Below, one piece after another: positions 23,782 to 31,511 of a stretch of DNA of 33,022 nucleotides (position 1 is its first letter; each line of letters opens with the position of its first letter). The notes beneath the pieces are model-generated. The model did not search any database. It was not told the origin of the DNA and was given only the letters and a program-made list of their open reading frames with translations. The stretch is from Micromonospora sp. KC213 (lineage in GTDB: Bacteria; Actinomycetota; Actinomycetes; Mycobacteriales; Micromonosporaceae), in NCBI RefSeq assembly GCF_004348325.1, contig NZ_SMKF01000050.1:1-33022 (forward strand). Reading direction: 5' to 3'. The position numbers and the translations under genes were made by a program.

Positions 23782-23820
23782 CGGCGGGGGTCCGGCGCAG
23801 GACGCGCCGGGCCCCCGCCG
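23782..23820 (+). terminator. Terminator of the actP operon, 17-bp stem
   Basis: CGGCGGGGGTCCGGCGC (23782-23798) pairs with 23804-23820 over an AGGAC loop, with one T-G wobble. It begins 15 nt after the actP stop. No T-run follows. Confidence 0.82.
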
Positions 23821-23845
23821 CCGCGTGGGGGTCAACCTCGGCGAT

Positions 23846-23851
23846 TAGGCT
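23846..23851 (+). promoter_or_regulatory. -10 box TAGGCT, leaderless promoter of SDR enzyme
   Basis: TAGGCT is followed by 7 nt and the ATG at 23859. It is identical in sequence and spacing to the box before the aminotransferase. No -35 or ribosome-binding site is visible. Confidence 0.55.
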
Positions 23852-23858
23852 GGCCGGC

Positions 23859-24833
23859 ATGAAGGTTGCTCCGCGGTTCGGCGCCGGTCACCGTGTCCTG
23901 GTCACCGGCGGCGCCGGTTTCGTGCCGTCCCACCTCGTCGACGCCCTGACCGGTCGGGGCTGCACCGTGGTGGCGCTCGACAACTTCGTCACCGGCACCA
24001 AGGAGAACGTCGCGCACCTGCTCGACACGCCCACCTTCACCCTGGTCGAGGCGGACATCTCCGACGGGCTGCCGGCCCACCCGGCGCTCGCCGAGCGGTT
24101 CGACGCCATCCTGCACATGGCCTCGCCGGCCAGCCCCACCGATTTCGAGAAGCTGCCGGTGGAGATCCTCCGGGTCGGTTCGGTGGCCACCCTGCACCTG
24201 CTGGACCGCGCGCTGACCGACGGCGCCCGGTTCCTGATGGCCTCCACCTCGGAGGCGTACGGGGACCCGAAGGAGCACCCGCAGCGCGAGACGTACTGGG
24301 GCAACGTCAACCCGATCGGGGTGCGGGCCGTCTACGACGAGGCCAAGCGCTTCTCCGAGGCGGCCACCATGGCGTACCACCGCAGCCGGGGGTTGGACGC
24401 GGCGATCGTCCGGATCTTCAACACGTACGGCCCCCGGATGCGCCCGGACGACGGTCGGGCCATTCCCACCTTCATCTCGCAGGCGCTGCGCGGCGAGCCG
24501 CTCACGGTGCACGGCACCGGAAACCAGACCCGCTCCATCTGCTACGTCGACGACCTGGTGCGTGGCATCCTGCTGCTGCTCGACTCGACCGAGACCGGTC
24601 CGATCAACTGCGGAACCGAGCACGAGATGAGCATGCGTAAACTGGCCGAGACGATCGTGTCACTCTGCGGCAGCAGTTCGACGGTGACGTACATCACGCG
24701 CAGCGCGGACGACCCGGAGATGCGCCGGCCGGATCTGACCCTCGCCCGGGAGCTGCTGGGATACCAGCCCACGGTGTCGCCCGAAGAGGGCCTCCGACGC
24801 ACGATCGCGCACTTCCGCGGCCGCCTAGGGTAA
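23859..24833 (+). CDS. NAD-dependent epimerase/dehydratase, UDP-glucuronate decarboxylase-like
   Basis: 324-residue extended short-chain dehydrogenase acting on a nucleotide sugar. The NAD loop is VTGGAGFVPSH (15-25; the usual GFIGSH is GFVPSH here), the Ser region ASTSEAYGDP (128-137) and the catalytic pair Y159/K163 in YDEAKR. The stretch HPQRETYWGNVNPIG is characteristic of UDP-glucuronate decarboxylases (UDP-xylose synthases), where the next motif is usually YDEGKR. RSICYVDDLVRGI further fits. So it probably makes UDP-xylose or a close relative for a wall or exported glycan. The LCP genes just downstream agree with that. A UDP-glucose epimerase or dTDP-glucose dehydratase is less likely given the HPQ-x-E-x-YWGNVNPIG motif. 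Confidence 0.87.
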   Translation: MKVAPRFGAGHRVLVTGGAGFVPSHLVDALTGRGCTVVALDNFVTGTKENVAHLLDTPTFTLVEADISDGLPAHPALAERFDAILHMASPASPTDFEKLPVEILRVGSVATLHLLDRALTDGARFLMASTSEAYGDPKEHPQRETYWGNVNPIGVRAVYDEAKRFSEAATMAYHRSRGLDAAIVRIFNTYGPRMRPDDGRAIPTFISQALRGEPLTVHGTGNQTRSICYVDDLVRGILLLLDSTETGPINCGTEHEMSMRKLAETIVSLCGSSSTVTYITRSADDPEMRRPDLTLARELLGYQPTVSPEEGLRRTIAHFRGRLG

Positions 24834-24837
24834 CCCT

Positions 24838-24852
24838 CCCGCGCCACGCGGG
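24838..24852 (+). terminator. Short GC hairpin after the SDR gene
   Basis: CCCGCG-CCA-CGCGGG forms a perfect 6-bp stem 5 nt after the TAA stop, before the LCP promoter. No T-run; a weak terminator at most. Confidence 0.35.
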
Positions 24853-24897
24853 GCACGACCGGCGATTCGCCTTCGGGCATCACTCGACTCGGCTACG

Positions 24898-24903
24898 TAC
24901 GCT
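24898..24903 (+). promoter_or_regulatory. -10 box TACGCT, leaderless promoter of first LCP gene
   Basis: TACGCT lies 7 nt before the ATG at 24911. A GAGG between the two might serve as a minimal ribosome-binding site if transcription starts slightly earlier. Confidence 0.45.
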
Positions 24904-24910
24904 GAGGTGC

Positions 24911-26143
24911 ATGTCCGCGACATCGTCCGACGGCGTCCCGCTGCCGTACCTGCACCGCAGTTCCGGACGCGCCTCCGTATCCGGCACCGGCCGTGGTGCC
25001 TCCGGGCGCGCCCGGCAGCCCGACGCGCAGTGGTATCCGGCCTACGACGACCTGCCCGGTCACGGCGGGGCCGGCGGTCCGGGCGGTCCCGGTTCGCCGC
25101 CCGGACGGGGCGGCTCGGGTGGCGCCGGACGACGGGGGCCGCGACCACGCTGGCGGCGGATCGGCCTCGTCGCGGGCATCGCGGTGCTGGTGCTGGCCCT
25201 GCTCGGCGGCGGTGGTGCCTGGCTCTACACCAGCAACCTCAACAAGAGCCTGGCCCGGACGGACCCGTTTGCGGAGATCACCGCGGGGCGGCCGGCGAAG
25301 GCGGTCAACGGGGCGCTGAACATCCTGCTGGTGGGTTCGGACTCGCGCGACCCGGACGCGCCGGTGGACCGGCAGAGCCAGTGGCGCGCCGACACCGTCA
25401 TCGTGATGCACATCCCCGCCGACCACAAGTCGGCCTATCTGGTCTCCATCCCGCGTGACCTGTACGTGCCGATCCCGGAGAGCGCGGGCGCGGAGTGTGG
25501 TTCCGGCCAACGCGCGAAGATCAACGCGGCCTTCGCCTTCGGCGGCCTGCCGCTGGCGGTACGCACCGTGGAGTGCTTCACGGACGTGCGGATCAACCAC
25601 GTGATGGCAATCGACTTCGGCGGCTTCAAGGAGGTCACCGACGCGCTCGGCGGCGTGGACCTGAAGGTGGACCGGACCATCACCTCGATCCACAAGCCGT
25701 ACCGCAAGTTCACCAAGGGCACCATGCACATGGACGGCGCGACGGCGCTGGACTGGATCCGCCAGCGCAAGCAGTTCCCGGACGGCGACTTCAGTCGGAT
25801 GCGACACCAGCAGGAGTTCCTGCGCGCCCTGATGGACAAGGCGGCGAGCACGGGCACCCTCACCAACCCGAAGAAGCTGAACGCCTTCCTCCAGTCGGTG
25901 ACCGACGCGGTCACCGTGGACAGGGACTTCTCACTGGCCGACATGGCGTTGCAGTTCCGGAACCTGCGCGGTGAGAACCTGACCTTCCTCACCAGCCCGA
26001 ACGCGGGCAGCGAGACCATCAACGGAGAGTCGGTGGTGGTTTCGGACCGGGAGAAGGCGCTGGCGATGTACCGGGCGATGTCGGCGGACACCATGGCCGA
26101 GTGGGTGGCGGCGAACCAGAAGCCGGAGACCAGGGGCACCTGA
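24911..26143 (+). CDS. LCP family (LytR-CpsA-Psr) protein 1
   Basis: 410-residue type II membrane protein. The cytoplasmic N-terminus is long, Gly/Pro/Arg-rich and disordered (1-78), then one membrane helix (about 79-101, LVAGIAVLVLALLGGGGAW) and an extracytoplasmic LCP domain (about 130-345). LCP proteins transfer glycopolymers from polyprenyl pyrophosphate to peptidoglycan. Family motifs are LNILLVGSDSR, WRADTVIVMH, YLVSIPRDLYV and the arginine-rich helix WIRQRKQFPDGDFSRMRHQQEFL. It differs from the next two paralogues by lacking GYPGG-x-DKINAAF, having GQRAKINAAFAFGG instead. It is the first of three successive LCP genes; each has its own spacer, so this is a cluster and not a strict operon. 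Confidence 0.94.
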   Translation: MSATSSDGVPLPYLHRSSGRASVSGTGRGASGRARQPDAQWYPAYDDLPGHGGAGGPGGPGSPPGRGGSGGAGRRGPRPRWRRIGLVAGIAVLVLALLGGGGAWLYTSNLNKSLARTDPFAEITAGRPAKAVNGALNILLVGSDSRDPDAPVDRQSQWRADTVIVMHIPADHKSAYLVSIPRDLYVPIPESAGAECGSGQRAKINAAFAFGGLPLAVRTVECFTDVRINHVMAIDFGGFKEVTDALGGVDLKVDRTITSIHKPYRKFTKGTMHMDGATALDWIRQRKQFPDGDFSRMRHQQEFLRALMDKAASTGTLTNPKKLNAFLQSVTDAVTVDRDFSLADMALQFRNLRGENLTFLTSPNAGSETINGESVVVSDREKALAMYRAMSADTMAEWVAANQKPETRGT

Positions 26144-26154
26144 CGACGCCGGGT

Positions 26155-26176
26155 GGCGGCCACCGGCGTGGTCGCC
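26155..26176 (+). terminator. Hairpin after first LCP gene
   Basis: GGCGGCCAC (26155-26163) pairs with GTGGTCGCC (26168-26176) across a CGGC loop, with one G-T wobble, 11 nt past the stop. Plausible terminator without T-run. Confidence 0.45.
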
Positions 26177-26186
26177 GCCGTCGGGT

Positions 26187-26201
26187 CATCGGTGACCGAT
26201 G
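26187..26201. promoter_or_regulatory. 15-bp palindrome CATCGGT-G-ACCGATG, possible operator
   Basis: A perfect odd palindrome (7-bp arms, single central base) in the 275-nt gap upstream of the second LCP gene. The half-site TCATCGG recurs at 26225-26231 and as TCATCGTCGG at 26255-26264. The rest of the gap contains TTGACG (26360-26365) and TAAAGT (26378-26383), which are only 12 nt apart, so no standard promoter could be assigned. Confidence 0.4.
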
Positions 26202-26418
26202 TCGCCGGGAGATTTCGACGGATGTCATCGGAGGTGCCGTTCCCGATGGCTAGATCATCGTCGGCCAACCACCGTGCGTACGCATTGACTCATCCGTTCG
26301 GTTGAACCCGCGCCGCAACTGTGCGAATAGTTGGGAATTGAGCGTGTGACGATCTCGCCTTGACGGGAAGCGGTACGTAAAGTGGTCCCGCCCCCCGACC
26401 ACGCGAGCTGGAGCACGC

Positions 26419-27630
26419 ATGCCGGTTCAGACCAGCCCCCGCCCCACATCGCTGGAATCCGATCCCTACGCACGGCCGTCGGCGACCATCCCGAAGCAGG
26501 GCGGTCGGGGCGGGCAGCGCACCGGCGGCGCGAAGAAGCGCACCAAGCGCAAGGATCCGCTCTGGGCCCGGCTGACCGTGGTGGCCGGGGCGGTGCTGAT
26601 GATGACCAGCGGCGTCGCGATCGTCGGCAGCAAGGCGCTGATCAGCCAGGCCACCGGCAACATCGCCCAGAAGAACCTGCTCGGCGGGGCGGGCAAGACC
26701 GACGCCGAGGGCGGGGCCGACCTGAAGGGCCCGATCGACATGCTGCTGCTGGGCGTGGACGCCCGCGAGCGGTGGGCCGCGGACGACGTCCGCGCCGACA
26801 GCATCATCGTGCTGCACATCCCGGCCAGTCACGACCAGGCGTACATGATCTCGATTCCCCGGGACACCGAGGCGCAGATCCCGGCGTTCAAGAAGAGTGG
26901 CTACCCGGGCGGCACCGACAAGATCAATGCCGCCTTCCAGGCCGGCGCGCGCAACGGTGGCGGCTGGGAGGGCGGCGCCCAGTTGATGGCGCAGACCATC
27001 AAGAACATGACCGGGGTCAGCTTCGACGGCGCCGCGATCATCAACTTCGGCGGCTTCAAGAACGTCATCGACACCCTCGGCAGCGTCCGGATCTGCGTCA
27101 GTCACGAGGTCAAGTCGATCCACACCGTGATGGTCGACGGCAAGCAGATGTGGAAGGCGGACGCCAAGAAGACCGGCCGGCCGATGACCCCGGTGGTCTA
27201 CAAGAAGGGCTGCCGGCAGATGACCGGCCTGGAGGCGCTCGACTACTCCCGCCAGCGCTACGGCCTGCCCAACAGCGACTACGACCGGCAGCAGAACCAG
27301 CAGCAACTGATCAAGGCGATGGCGAAGAAGGCCACCGACAAGGGCATGCTGACCAATCCGATCAAGGTGAACCAGCTGATCCGGGCGGCCGGCAAGGCGT
27401 TCGTCCTGGACACCGGCAACGTACCGGTCGCCGACCTGATCTTCGCCCTGCGCGGTATCAGCGCGAACGAGCTGACCATGCTGCGCACCAACGGCGGCAC
27501 CTTCCACGGCAACGCCAACAACCGCGAGGCGCTCAGCGAGCAGACGCTGGAGATGTTCAAGGCGGTCAAGGAGGACAAGTTGGCCGAGTTCGTGTACGCC
27601 AACCCGACCGTCCTCTCCACCCGGCGCTGA
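26419..27630 (+). CDS. LCP family (LytR-CpsA-Psr) protein 2
   Basis: 403-residue type II membrane protein: basic N-terminus (RTGGAKKRTKRKDP), one membrane helix (about 51-70, LTVVAGAVLMMTSGVAIVG) and an LCP domain (about 104-330). Motifs: IDMLLLGVDARERW, VRADSIIVLHIP, YMISIPRDTEAQIP, GYPGGTDKINAAFQAG and YSRQRYGLPNSDYDRQQNQQ. A cysteine pair (RICVSHE and KKGCRQM) around a 30-residue Lys-rich loop is shared with LCP 3 and probably forms a disulfide. Start ATG 26419 follows GGAG by 5 nt. Role as for LCP 1: attaching a lipid-linked glycopolymer to peptidoglycan; the three paralogues may have different substrates. Confidence 0.94.
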   Translation: MPVQTSPRPTSLESDPYARPSATIPKQGGRGGQRTGGAKKRTKRKDPLWARLTVVAGAVLMMTSGVAIVGSKALISQATGNIAQKNLLGGAGKTDAEGGADLKGPIDMLLLGVDARERWAADDVRADSIIVLHIPASHDQAYMISIPRDTEAQIPAFKKSGYPGGTDKINAAFQAGARNGGGWEGGAQLMAQTIKNMTGVSFDGAAIINFGGFKNVIDTLGSVRICVSHEVKSIHTVMVDGKQMWKADAKKTGRPMTPVVYKKGCRQMTGLEALDYSRQRYGLPNSDYDRQQNQQQLIKAMAKKATDKGMLTNPIKVNQLIRAAGKAFVLDTGNVPVADLIFALRGISANELTMLRTNGGTFHGNANNREALSEQTLEMFKAVKEDKLAEFVYANPTVLSTRR

Positions 27631-27725
27631 CCCGTACCGGATACCCGGAAACCCGCCTGACCGGCCCCGACCGACCCGTACCGTGAATTGAGAAAGCCTC
27701 ACGTCACGGCCACGGGGAGGGCGTC

Positions 27726-28766
27726 ACGTCCAGGTCAACGCGGACCAACCGGGGGCCGGACGCACCGCCGCCCGGCCGCCGGGCCGCCCGCTGGCCGCGA
27801 ATCCTGCTCGGCGTCGGGCTCGCCCTGGTGCTGCTGGCCGCGCTGGCGGTGGTGGGCATGCGAACGCTCAGCAACCGGTACGAGCGCACCGTCAGCCGGG
27901 AGGAACTGCTCGCACCGGACGCCCGGCAACCCCGTACCGACCTCGACGAGGGACTCAACTACCTACTCGTCGGCACGGACCGGCGGACCGACTCGTCGCA
28001 CCCGGACCAGCGCTCCGACACCATCCTGATCGTGCACCTGCCGCCGGGCATGCGGCAGGCGTACCTGATCTCCGTCCCCCGGGACCTGCTCGTGACCATC
28101 CCGTCCGGCAACGGGTACCCGGGCGGCCAGGACAAGATCAACGCGGCGTACGAACACGGCGGCGGCGGTCGCGGCGGAACCCGGCTGCTCTCCACCACCC
28201 TGACCCGGCTGACCGGGATCCGGTTCGACGGCGCAGCCCTGGTCGACTTCACCGGTTTCAAACAGGTCATCGACCTGCTCGGTGGCATCCGGATGTGCGT
28301 GGACACCCAGGTCAGCTCGATCCACACCGGGACCGTCTTCCAACCCGGATGCCAACAGATGAACGGCGCACAGGCCCTGGACTACGTCCGCCAGCGCTAC
28401 GACCTGCCCGGCGGCGACTACGACCGGCAGCGGCACCAGCAGCAACTGCTCCGGGCGTTGCTCGACAAGGCCGGGCAGACCGACCTGCGCGGCGACCCGG
28501 TCAAGCTCGACCGGGTACTCCGGGCGGTGGGCGGCTCGCTGACCGTCGACACCAACGGCGTACCCCTTCAGGAGCTGGTCGTCGCCCTGCGGTCACTGCC
28601 GGCGGACGCGATGCGCGGGGTGCAGCTGCCGTCGCACCCGCAGACCATCGGCGCGGGCTCGTACGTGGTGCTCGACGACGCCGGCAGTGGGCTGTTCGGA
28701 GCGGTCCGGGCAGATCGGGTGCCCGACTGGGCGACCGCGCACCCACGCTGGGTCACCCGGCTCTGA
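27726..28766 (+). CDS. LCP family (LytR-CpsA-Psr) protein 3, unusual start
   Basis: LCP protein with motifs LNYLLVGTDRRTD, RSDTILIVHLPPG, YLISVPRDLLVTIP, GYPGGQDKINAAYEHGG, a cysteine pair (RMCVDTQ, QPGCQQM) and VRQRYDLPGGDYDRQRHQQQ. Its membrane helix (RILLGVGLALVLLAALAVVG) begins before the first in-frame ATG/GTG/TTG, which is GTG 27828 and would cut the helix in half. The in-frame stop is at 27684. A strong GGGGAGG (27714-27720) stands 5 nt before an in-frame ACG at 27726, giving TSRSTRTNRG...RWPRILLG, a normal basic N-terminus. I therefore place the start at ACG 27726 (346 residues); an ATG to ACG change, ACG initiation or a sequence error are all possible. A conventional annotation would begin at 27828 (312 residues). 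Confidence 0.88.
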   Translation, partial: TSRSTRTNRGPDAPPPGRRAARWPRILLGVGLALVLLAALAVVGMRTLSNRYERTVSREELLAPDARQPRTDLDEGLNYLLVGTDRRTDSSHPDQRSDTILIVHLPPGMRQAYLISVPRDLLVTIPSGNGYPGGQDKINAAYEHGGGGRGGTRLLSTTLTRLTGIRFDGAALVDFTGFKQVIDLLGGIRMCVDTQVSSIHTGTVFQPGCQQMNGAQALDYVRQRYDLPGGDYDRQRHQQQLLRALLDKAGQTDLRGDPVKLDRVLRAVGGSLTVDTNGVPLQELVVALRSLPADAMRGVQLPSHPQTIGAGSYVVLDDAGSGLFGAVRADRVPDWATAHPRWVTRL

Positions 28767-28816
28767 CCGGTGCCGGCGCACCAACCCGGCCGATGCCGAC
28801 CGACCGAGCGAGGATC

Positions 28817-28822
28817 TAGGCT
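28817..28822 (+). promoter_or_regulatory. -10 box TAGGCT, leaderless promoter of rhodanese gene
   Basis: TAGGCT is followed by 8 nt and then GTG 28831. The shared spacing with other TAGGCT boxes in the window supports that start over TTG 28822 or GTG 28855. Confidence 0.5.
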
Positions 28823-28830
28823 TGGTACCC

Positions 28831-29166
28831 GTGTTCGGACCCCAGGTTCCCAGCGTGCCCGTGACCGAGATCAACGACGAGACCTACCTGCTCGACGTCC
28901 GCGAGGACGACGAGTGGGCGGCGGGCCATGCTCCCGGCGCCCACCACCTGCCGATGATGCAACTGCCGGCCCGGCTCGCCGAGGTGCCCACCGACCGGGA
29001 GGTCGCGGTCATCTGTCGCTCCGGCGGGCGCTCCGCGCAGGTCGTCGGCTACCTGCTGCACCAGGGATGGGAGCAGGTGCGCAACGCCGACGGTGGGATG
29101 CGGCAGTGGGCCGCCGCCGGCCGGCCGGTGGTCGGCCCGGACGGGCAGCCCGGCCAGGTCGTCTGA
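28831..29166 (+). CDS. Rhodanese-like domain protein
   Basis: 111-residue single rhodanese domain, likely a cytosolic sulfurtransferase carrying sulfane sulfur on a cysteine. Visible signatures are YLLDVREDDEWAAGHAPGAHHLPM (CH2A-type region, about 18-41) and the active loop VICRSGGRSAQVVGYL with the catalytic cysteine. The helix GMRQWAAAGRPVV ends the domain. Start GTG 28831 is chosen from the TAGGCT box 8 nt upstream; a shorter version from GTG 28855 is possible. The next gene begins 10 nt after its stop, so they are probably cotranscribed, without an evident functional link. Confidence 0.9.
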   Translation: MFGPQVPSVPVTEINDETYLLDVREDDEWAAGHAPGAHHLPMMQLPARLAEVPTDREVAVICRSGGRSAQVVGYLLHQGWEQVRNADGGMRQWAAAGRPVVGPDGQPGQVV

Positions 29167-29176
29167 GCGCCGACAG

Positions 29177-29968
29177 ATGGGCGATCCGCTGGTCTTCGCG
29201 CACCGCGGCGCGTCGGCCGACCTTCCGGAACACACCCTGGCGGCGTACCTGCGCGCCCTCGACGAGGGCGCCGACGGCCTGGAGTGCGACGTCCGGCTGA
29301 CCCGGGACGGGCACCTGGTCTGTGTGCACGACCGCCGGCTGAACCGCACCAGCAACGGTCACGGTCTGGTCAGTGCGCGTACCCTCGCCGAGTTGGAGAC
29401 GCTGGACTTCGGGTCCTGGCATCCAGGGTGCGTCCCGGCCGACGGTGACGAGGTGCTGGACGAGACACACACCCGCCTGCTCACCCTGGAACGGTTGCTG
29501 GAGGCGGTGCTGGCCGCCGGGCGACCGGTCCGGCTGCTGGTGGAGACGAAACACCCCTCCCGCTACCGGGGGGACGTGGAACGCCGACTGGTCGCCCTGC
29601 TGCGCCGGTTCGGCCTCGCCGAGCCCGGCCCGGACGACCCGGTGCAGGTCACCGTCATGTCGTTCTCACCGCTGGCCGTCCGCCGGATCCGGGAACTCGC
29701 GCCGGCGCTGCCCACGGTGCTCCTGCTGGAGATACTGCCGCGCTGGCTGCGGCTCGGTCGGCTGCCCTTCGGCGCCCGGATCGCCGGCCCCGGCATCGGG
29801 CTGGTCCGGGCCCGCCCCCAGCTGGTGCCGGCGCTGCGCGCGGCCGGCAACCAGGTGTACGTCTGGACGGTGAACGAGCCGGCGGACCTGGAACTGGTCC
29901 TCGACGCCGGGGTGGACGGGGTGATCACCGATCGGCCGGCCCGGACGCTGGCCCGACTGGGCCGGTGA
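29177..29968 (+). CDS. Glycerophosphodiester phosphodiesterase (GDPD family)
   Basis: 263-residue TIM-barrel enzyme that hydrolyses glycerophosphodiesters to glycerol phosphate and an alcohol. Catalytic signatures: AHRGASADLPEHT (His-Arg and Glu at about 8-20), ECDVRLTRDGHLVCVHD (about 37-53, metal-binding Glu/Asp and second His), LVETKHPSRY and the C-terminal YVWTVNEPADL and GVDGVITDRPA. No signal peptide is seen, so it is cytosolic. ATG 29177 directly precedes the GDPLVFAHRG line; no strong ribosome-binding site. It follows the rhodanese gene by 10 nt. With the glycerol-1-phosphate operon in the same window a role in glycerophosphate-polymer or lipid turnover is conceivable, but such enzymes are widespread. 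Confidence 0.93.
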   Translation: MGDPLVFAHRGASADLPEHTLAAYLRALDEGADGLECDVRLTRDGHLVCVHDRRLNRTSNGHGLVSARTLAELETLDFGSWHPGCVPADGDEVLDETHTRLLTLERLLEAVLAAGRPVRLLVETKHPSRYRGDVERRLVALLRRFGLAEPGPDDPVQVTVMSFSPLAVRRIRELAPALPTVLLLEILPRWLRLGRLPFGARIAGPGIGLVRARPQLVPALRAAGNQVYVWTVNEPADLELVLDAGVDGVITDRPARTLARLGR

Positions 29969-30018
29969 GGCCGCCGGCAGGGGTGCCCGGGCTCCGTTCG
30001 AGGGGGCACACTCGGGAC

Positions 30019-31476
30019 ATGCCGGAGCGCACCGATTTCGCCGCCCTGATCGCCGGCCACAGCACGGTGATCGACATGATCAATTCCGGTGACGCGGGGC
30101 TGCCCGTCCTCACCCGACTGCTCGAGGTGGCCCGGCCGGCCCTCGGTGCGGACAGCCTGGCCTTCGTCGAGTTCGCCCCGAGCGGCGGCCGGGTCATCGC
30201 GGCCAGCGGCAACGCCGAGTGGGCGGTCGGGCGACCGTTGCCCGCCACCGACCCGGCCACCGTCTGTCTGCTCACCGGGCCCCGGGTGCGGCAGGTACAG
30301 GTCGACCACCTGCCCGGGCCGCTCGCCGGTGAGCTGGCCGCGCGCGGGTTGCGCCGGATGGTGGTGGCCCGATCCGAGATCGGCGGGCTCACCGTCGGCA
30401 GCTTGCACGCGCTCTACACCGACGCCGAGGAGGCCGAGGACCGCAGCGGGCAGGCGGTGGTCGGCTACCTGGCCGCCTGCGTCGCCCACATGTACGGCGA
30501 CCAGAGCGGGCTGCCGGTGCATGGTGACGGGCCGGTGGTGGCGGCCCTCGCCGACGGGCTTGCCGTGGTCGACCGGGACGGCCACGTCCGGCTCTGGAAT
30601 CCGGCGGCGGCGCAGGTGACCGGCTGCTCTCCCCGGGAGGCGCTGAACCGGCCGCTGCCCTTTCCACTCCCCCCGTCCGGCCAGGTGCTCGACCATCGGA
30701 TGCCGGACGGTCGCTGGTTGCGGGTCACCTCCGGGGAGTTGGCCGGGCCGGGTGCGCTGCGGGTGGTCACCTTCCGAGACATCACCGACCAGCAGCGCCG
30801 GACCTCCGACCACGATCTCTTCGTCGCGGTGACCAGCCACGAGTTGCGGACGCCGGTCACCGTGATCAAGGGGTACGCGGACACCCTGACCGATCACTGG
30901 GAGTCGCTGACCGAGGCCGACCGGCGGGCGGCGGCCCGGGTGATCGGCCAGCGCGCCAACGAGCTGGCCCGGCTGGTCGACCGGCTGCTCACCTCCGCCA
31001 CCGACGTGTGCGCCGGTGGCGATGCGGCAGTCCCGTTCGACCTCGGCACGGCGCTGCGGGCCACCGTGCCGGACCTTCCGGCCGACCTGCGCCACCGGCT
31101 GGTCCTCGACGTTCCCGCCGATCTGCCCAGGGCCCTCGGCGACCGGCGCAGCATCGCCACGGTGCTGACCGAGTTGGCCACCAACGCGGGGAAGTACTCG
31201 CCACCGGGTTCCTTGATCGAGGTCACCGCGGACACGAACGGACAGACCGTCTCGTTCCGGGTCAGCGACCGGGGCGTCGGCATCCGCCCGGAGCACGTGG
31301 AGCGTGCGTTCGACCGGTTCTGGCAGGGCGAATCCGGGGACCGCCGGGGCTACCCGGGTGCCGGGCTCGGCCTCTATCTCGTCCGCCGGATCGTTGAACA
31401 GCAGAATGGATGGGTATCCCTTCGACCGAGAAGCGGTGGCGGTACGGTCGCAGAGGTGCGGTTGCCACGGGGATGA
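30019..31476 (+). CDS. Soluble GAF/PAS sensor histidine kinase
   Basis: 485-residue kinase without membrane helices. Order: GAF-like domain (about 25-160), PAS domain (about 172-258, GLAVVDRDGHVRLWNPAAAQ and TFRDITDQQRR), HisKA with H274 in FVAVTSHELRTPVTVIKGYAD, and an ATPase domain with LTELATNAGKYSPPGS (N box), SDRGVGIRPEHVERAFDRFW (G1/F) and GYPGAGLGLYLVRR (G2). All catalytic motifs are intact. ATG 30019 is preceded by CACACT 6 nt upstream, fitting a leaderless start. No response regulator is adjacent; the next gene encodes another HATPase protein. Signal unknown; a cytoplasmic ligand or redox cue is likely from the domain set. Confidence 0.92.
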   Translation: MPERTDFAALIAGHSTVIDMINSGDAGLPVLTRLLEVARPALGADSLAFVEFAPSGGRVIAASGNAEWAVGRPLPATDPATVCLLTGPRVRQVQVDHLPGPLAGELAARGLRRMVVARSEIGGLTVGSLHALYTDAEEAEDRSGQAVVGYLAACVAHMYGDQSGLPVHGDGPVVAALADGLAVVDRDGHVRLWNPAAAQVTGCSPREALNRPLPFPLPPSGQVLDHRMPDGRWLRVTSGELAGPGALRVVTFRDITDQQRRTSDHDLFVAVTSHELRTPVTVIKGYADTLTDHWESLTEADRRAAARVIGQRANELARLVDRLLTSATDVCAGGDAAVPFDLGTALRATVPDLPADLRHRLVLDVPADLPRALGDRRSIATVLTELATNAGKYSPPGSLIEVTADTNGQTVSFRVSDRGVGIRPEHVERAFDRFWQGESGDRRGYPGAGLGLYLVRRIVEQQNGWVSLRPRSGGGTVAEVRLPRG

Positions 31477-31511
31477 CCAACCGGTCCGGCCGGGGGTGAG
31501 AGGAAGCCAGG

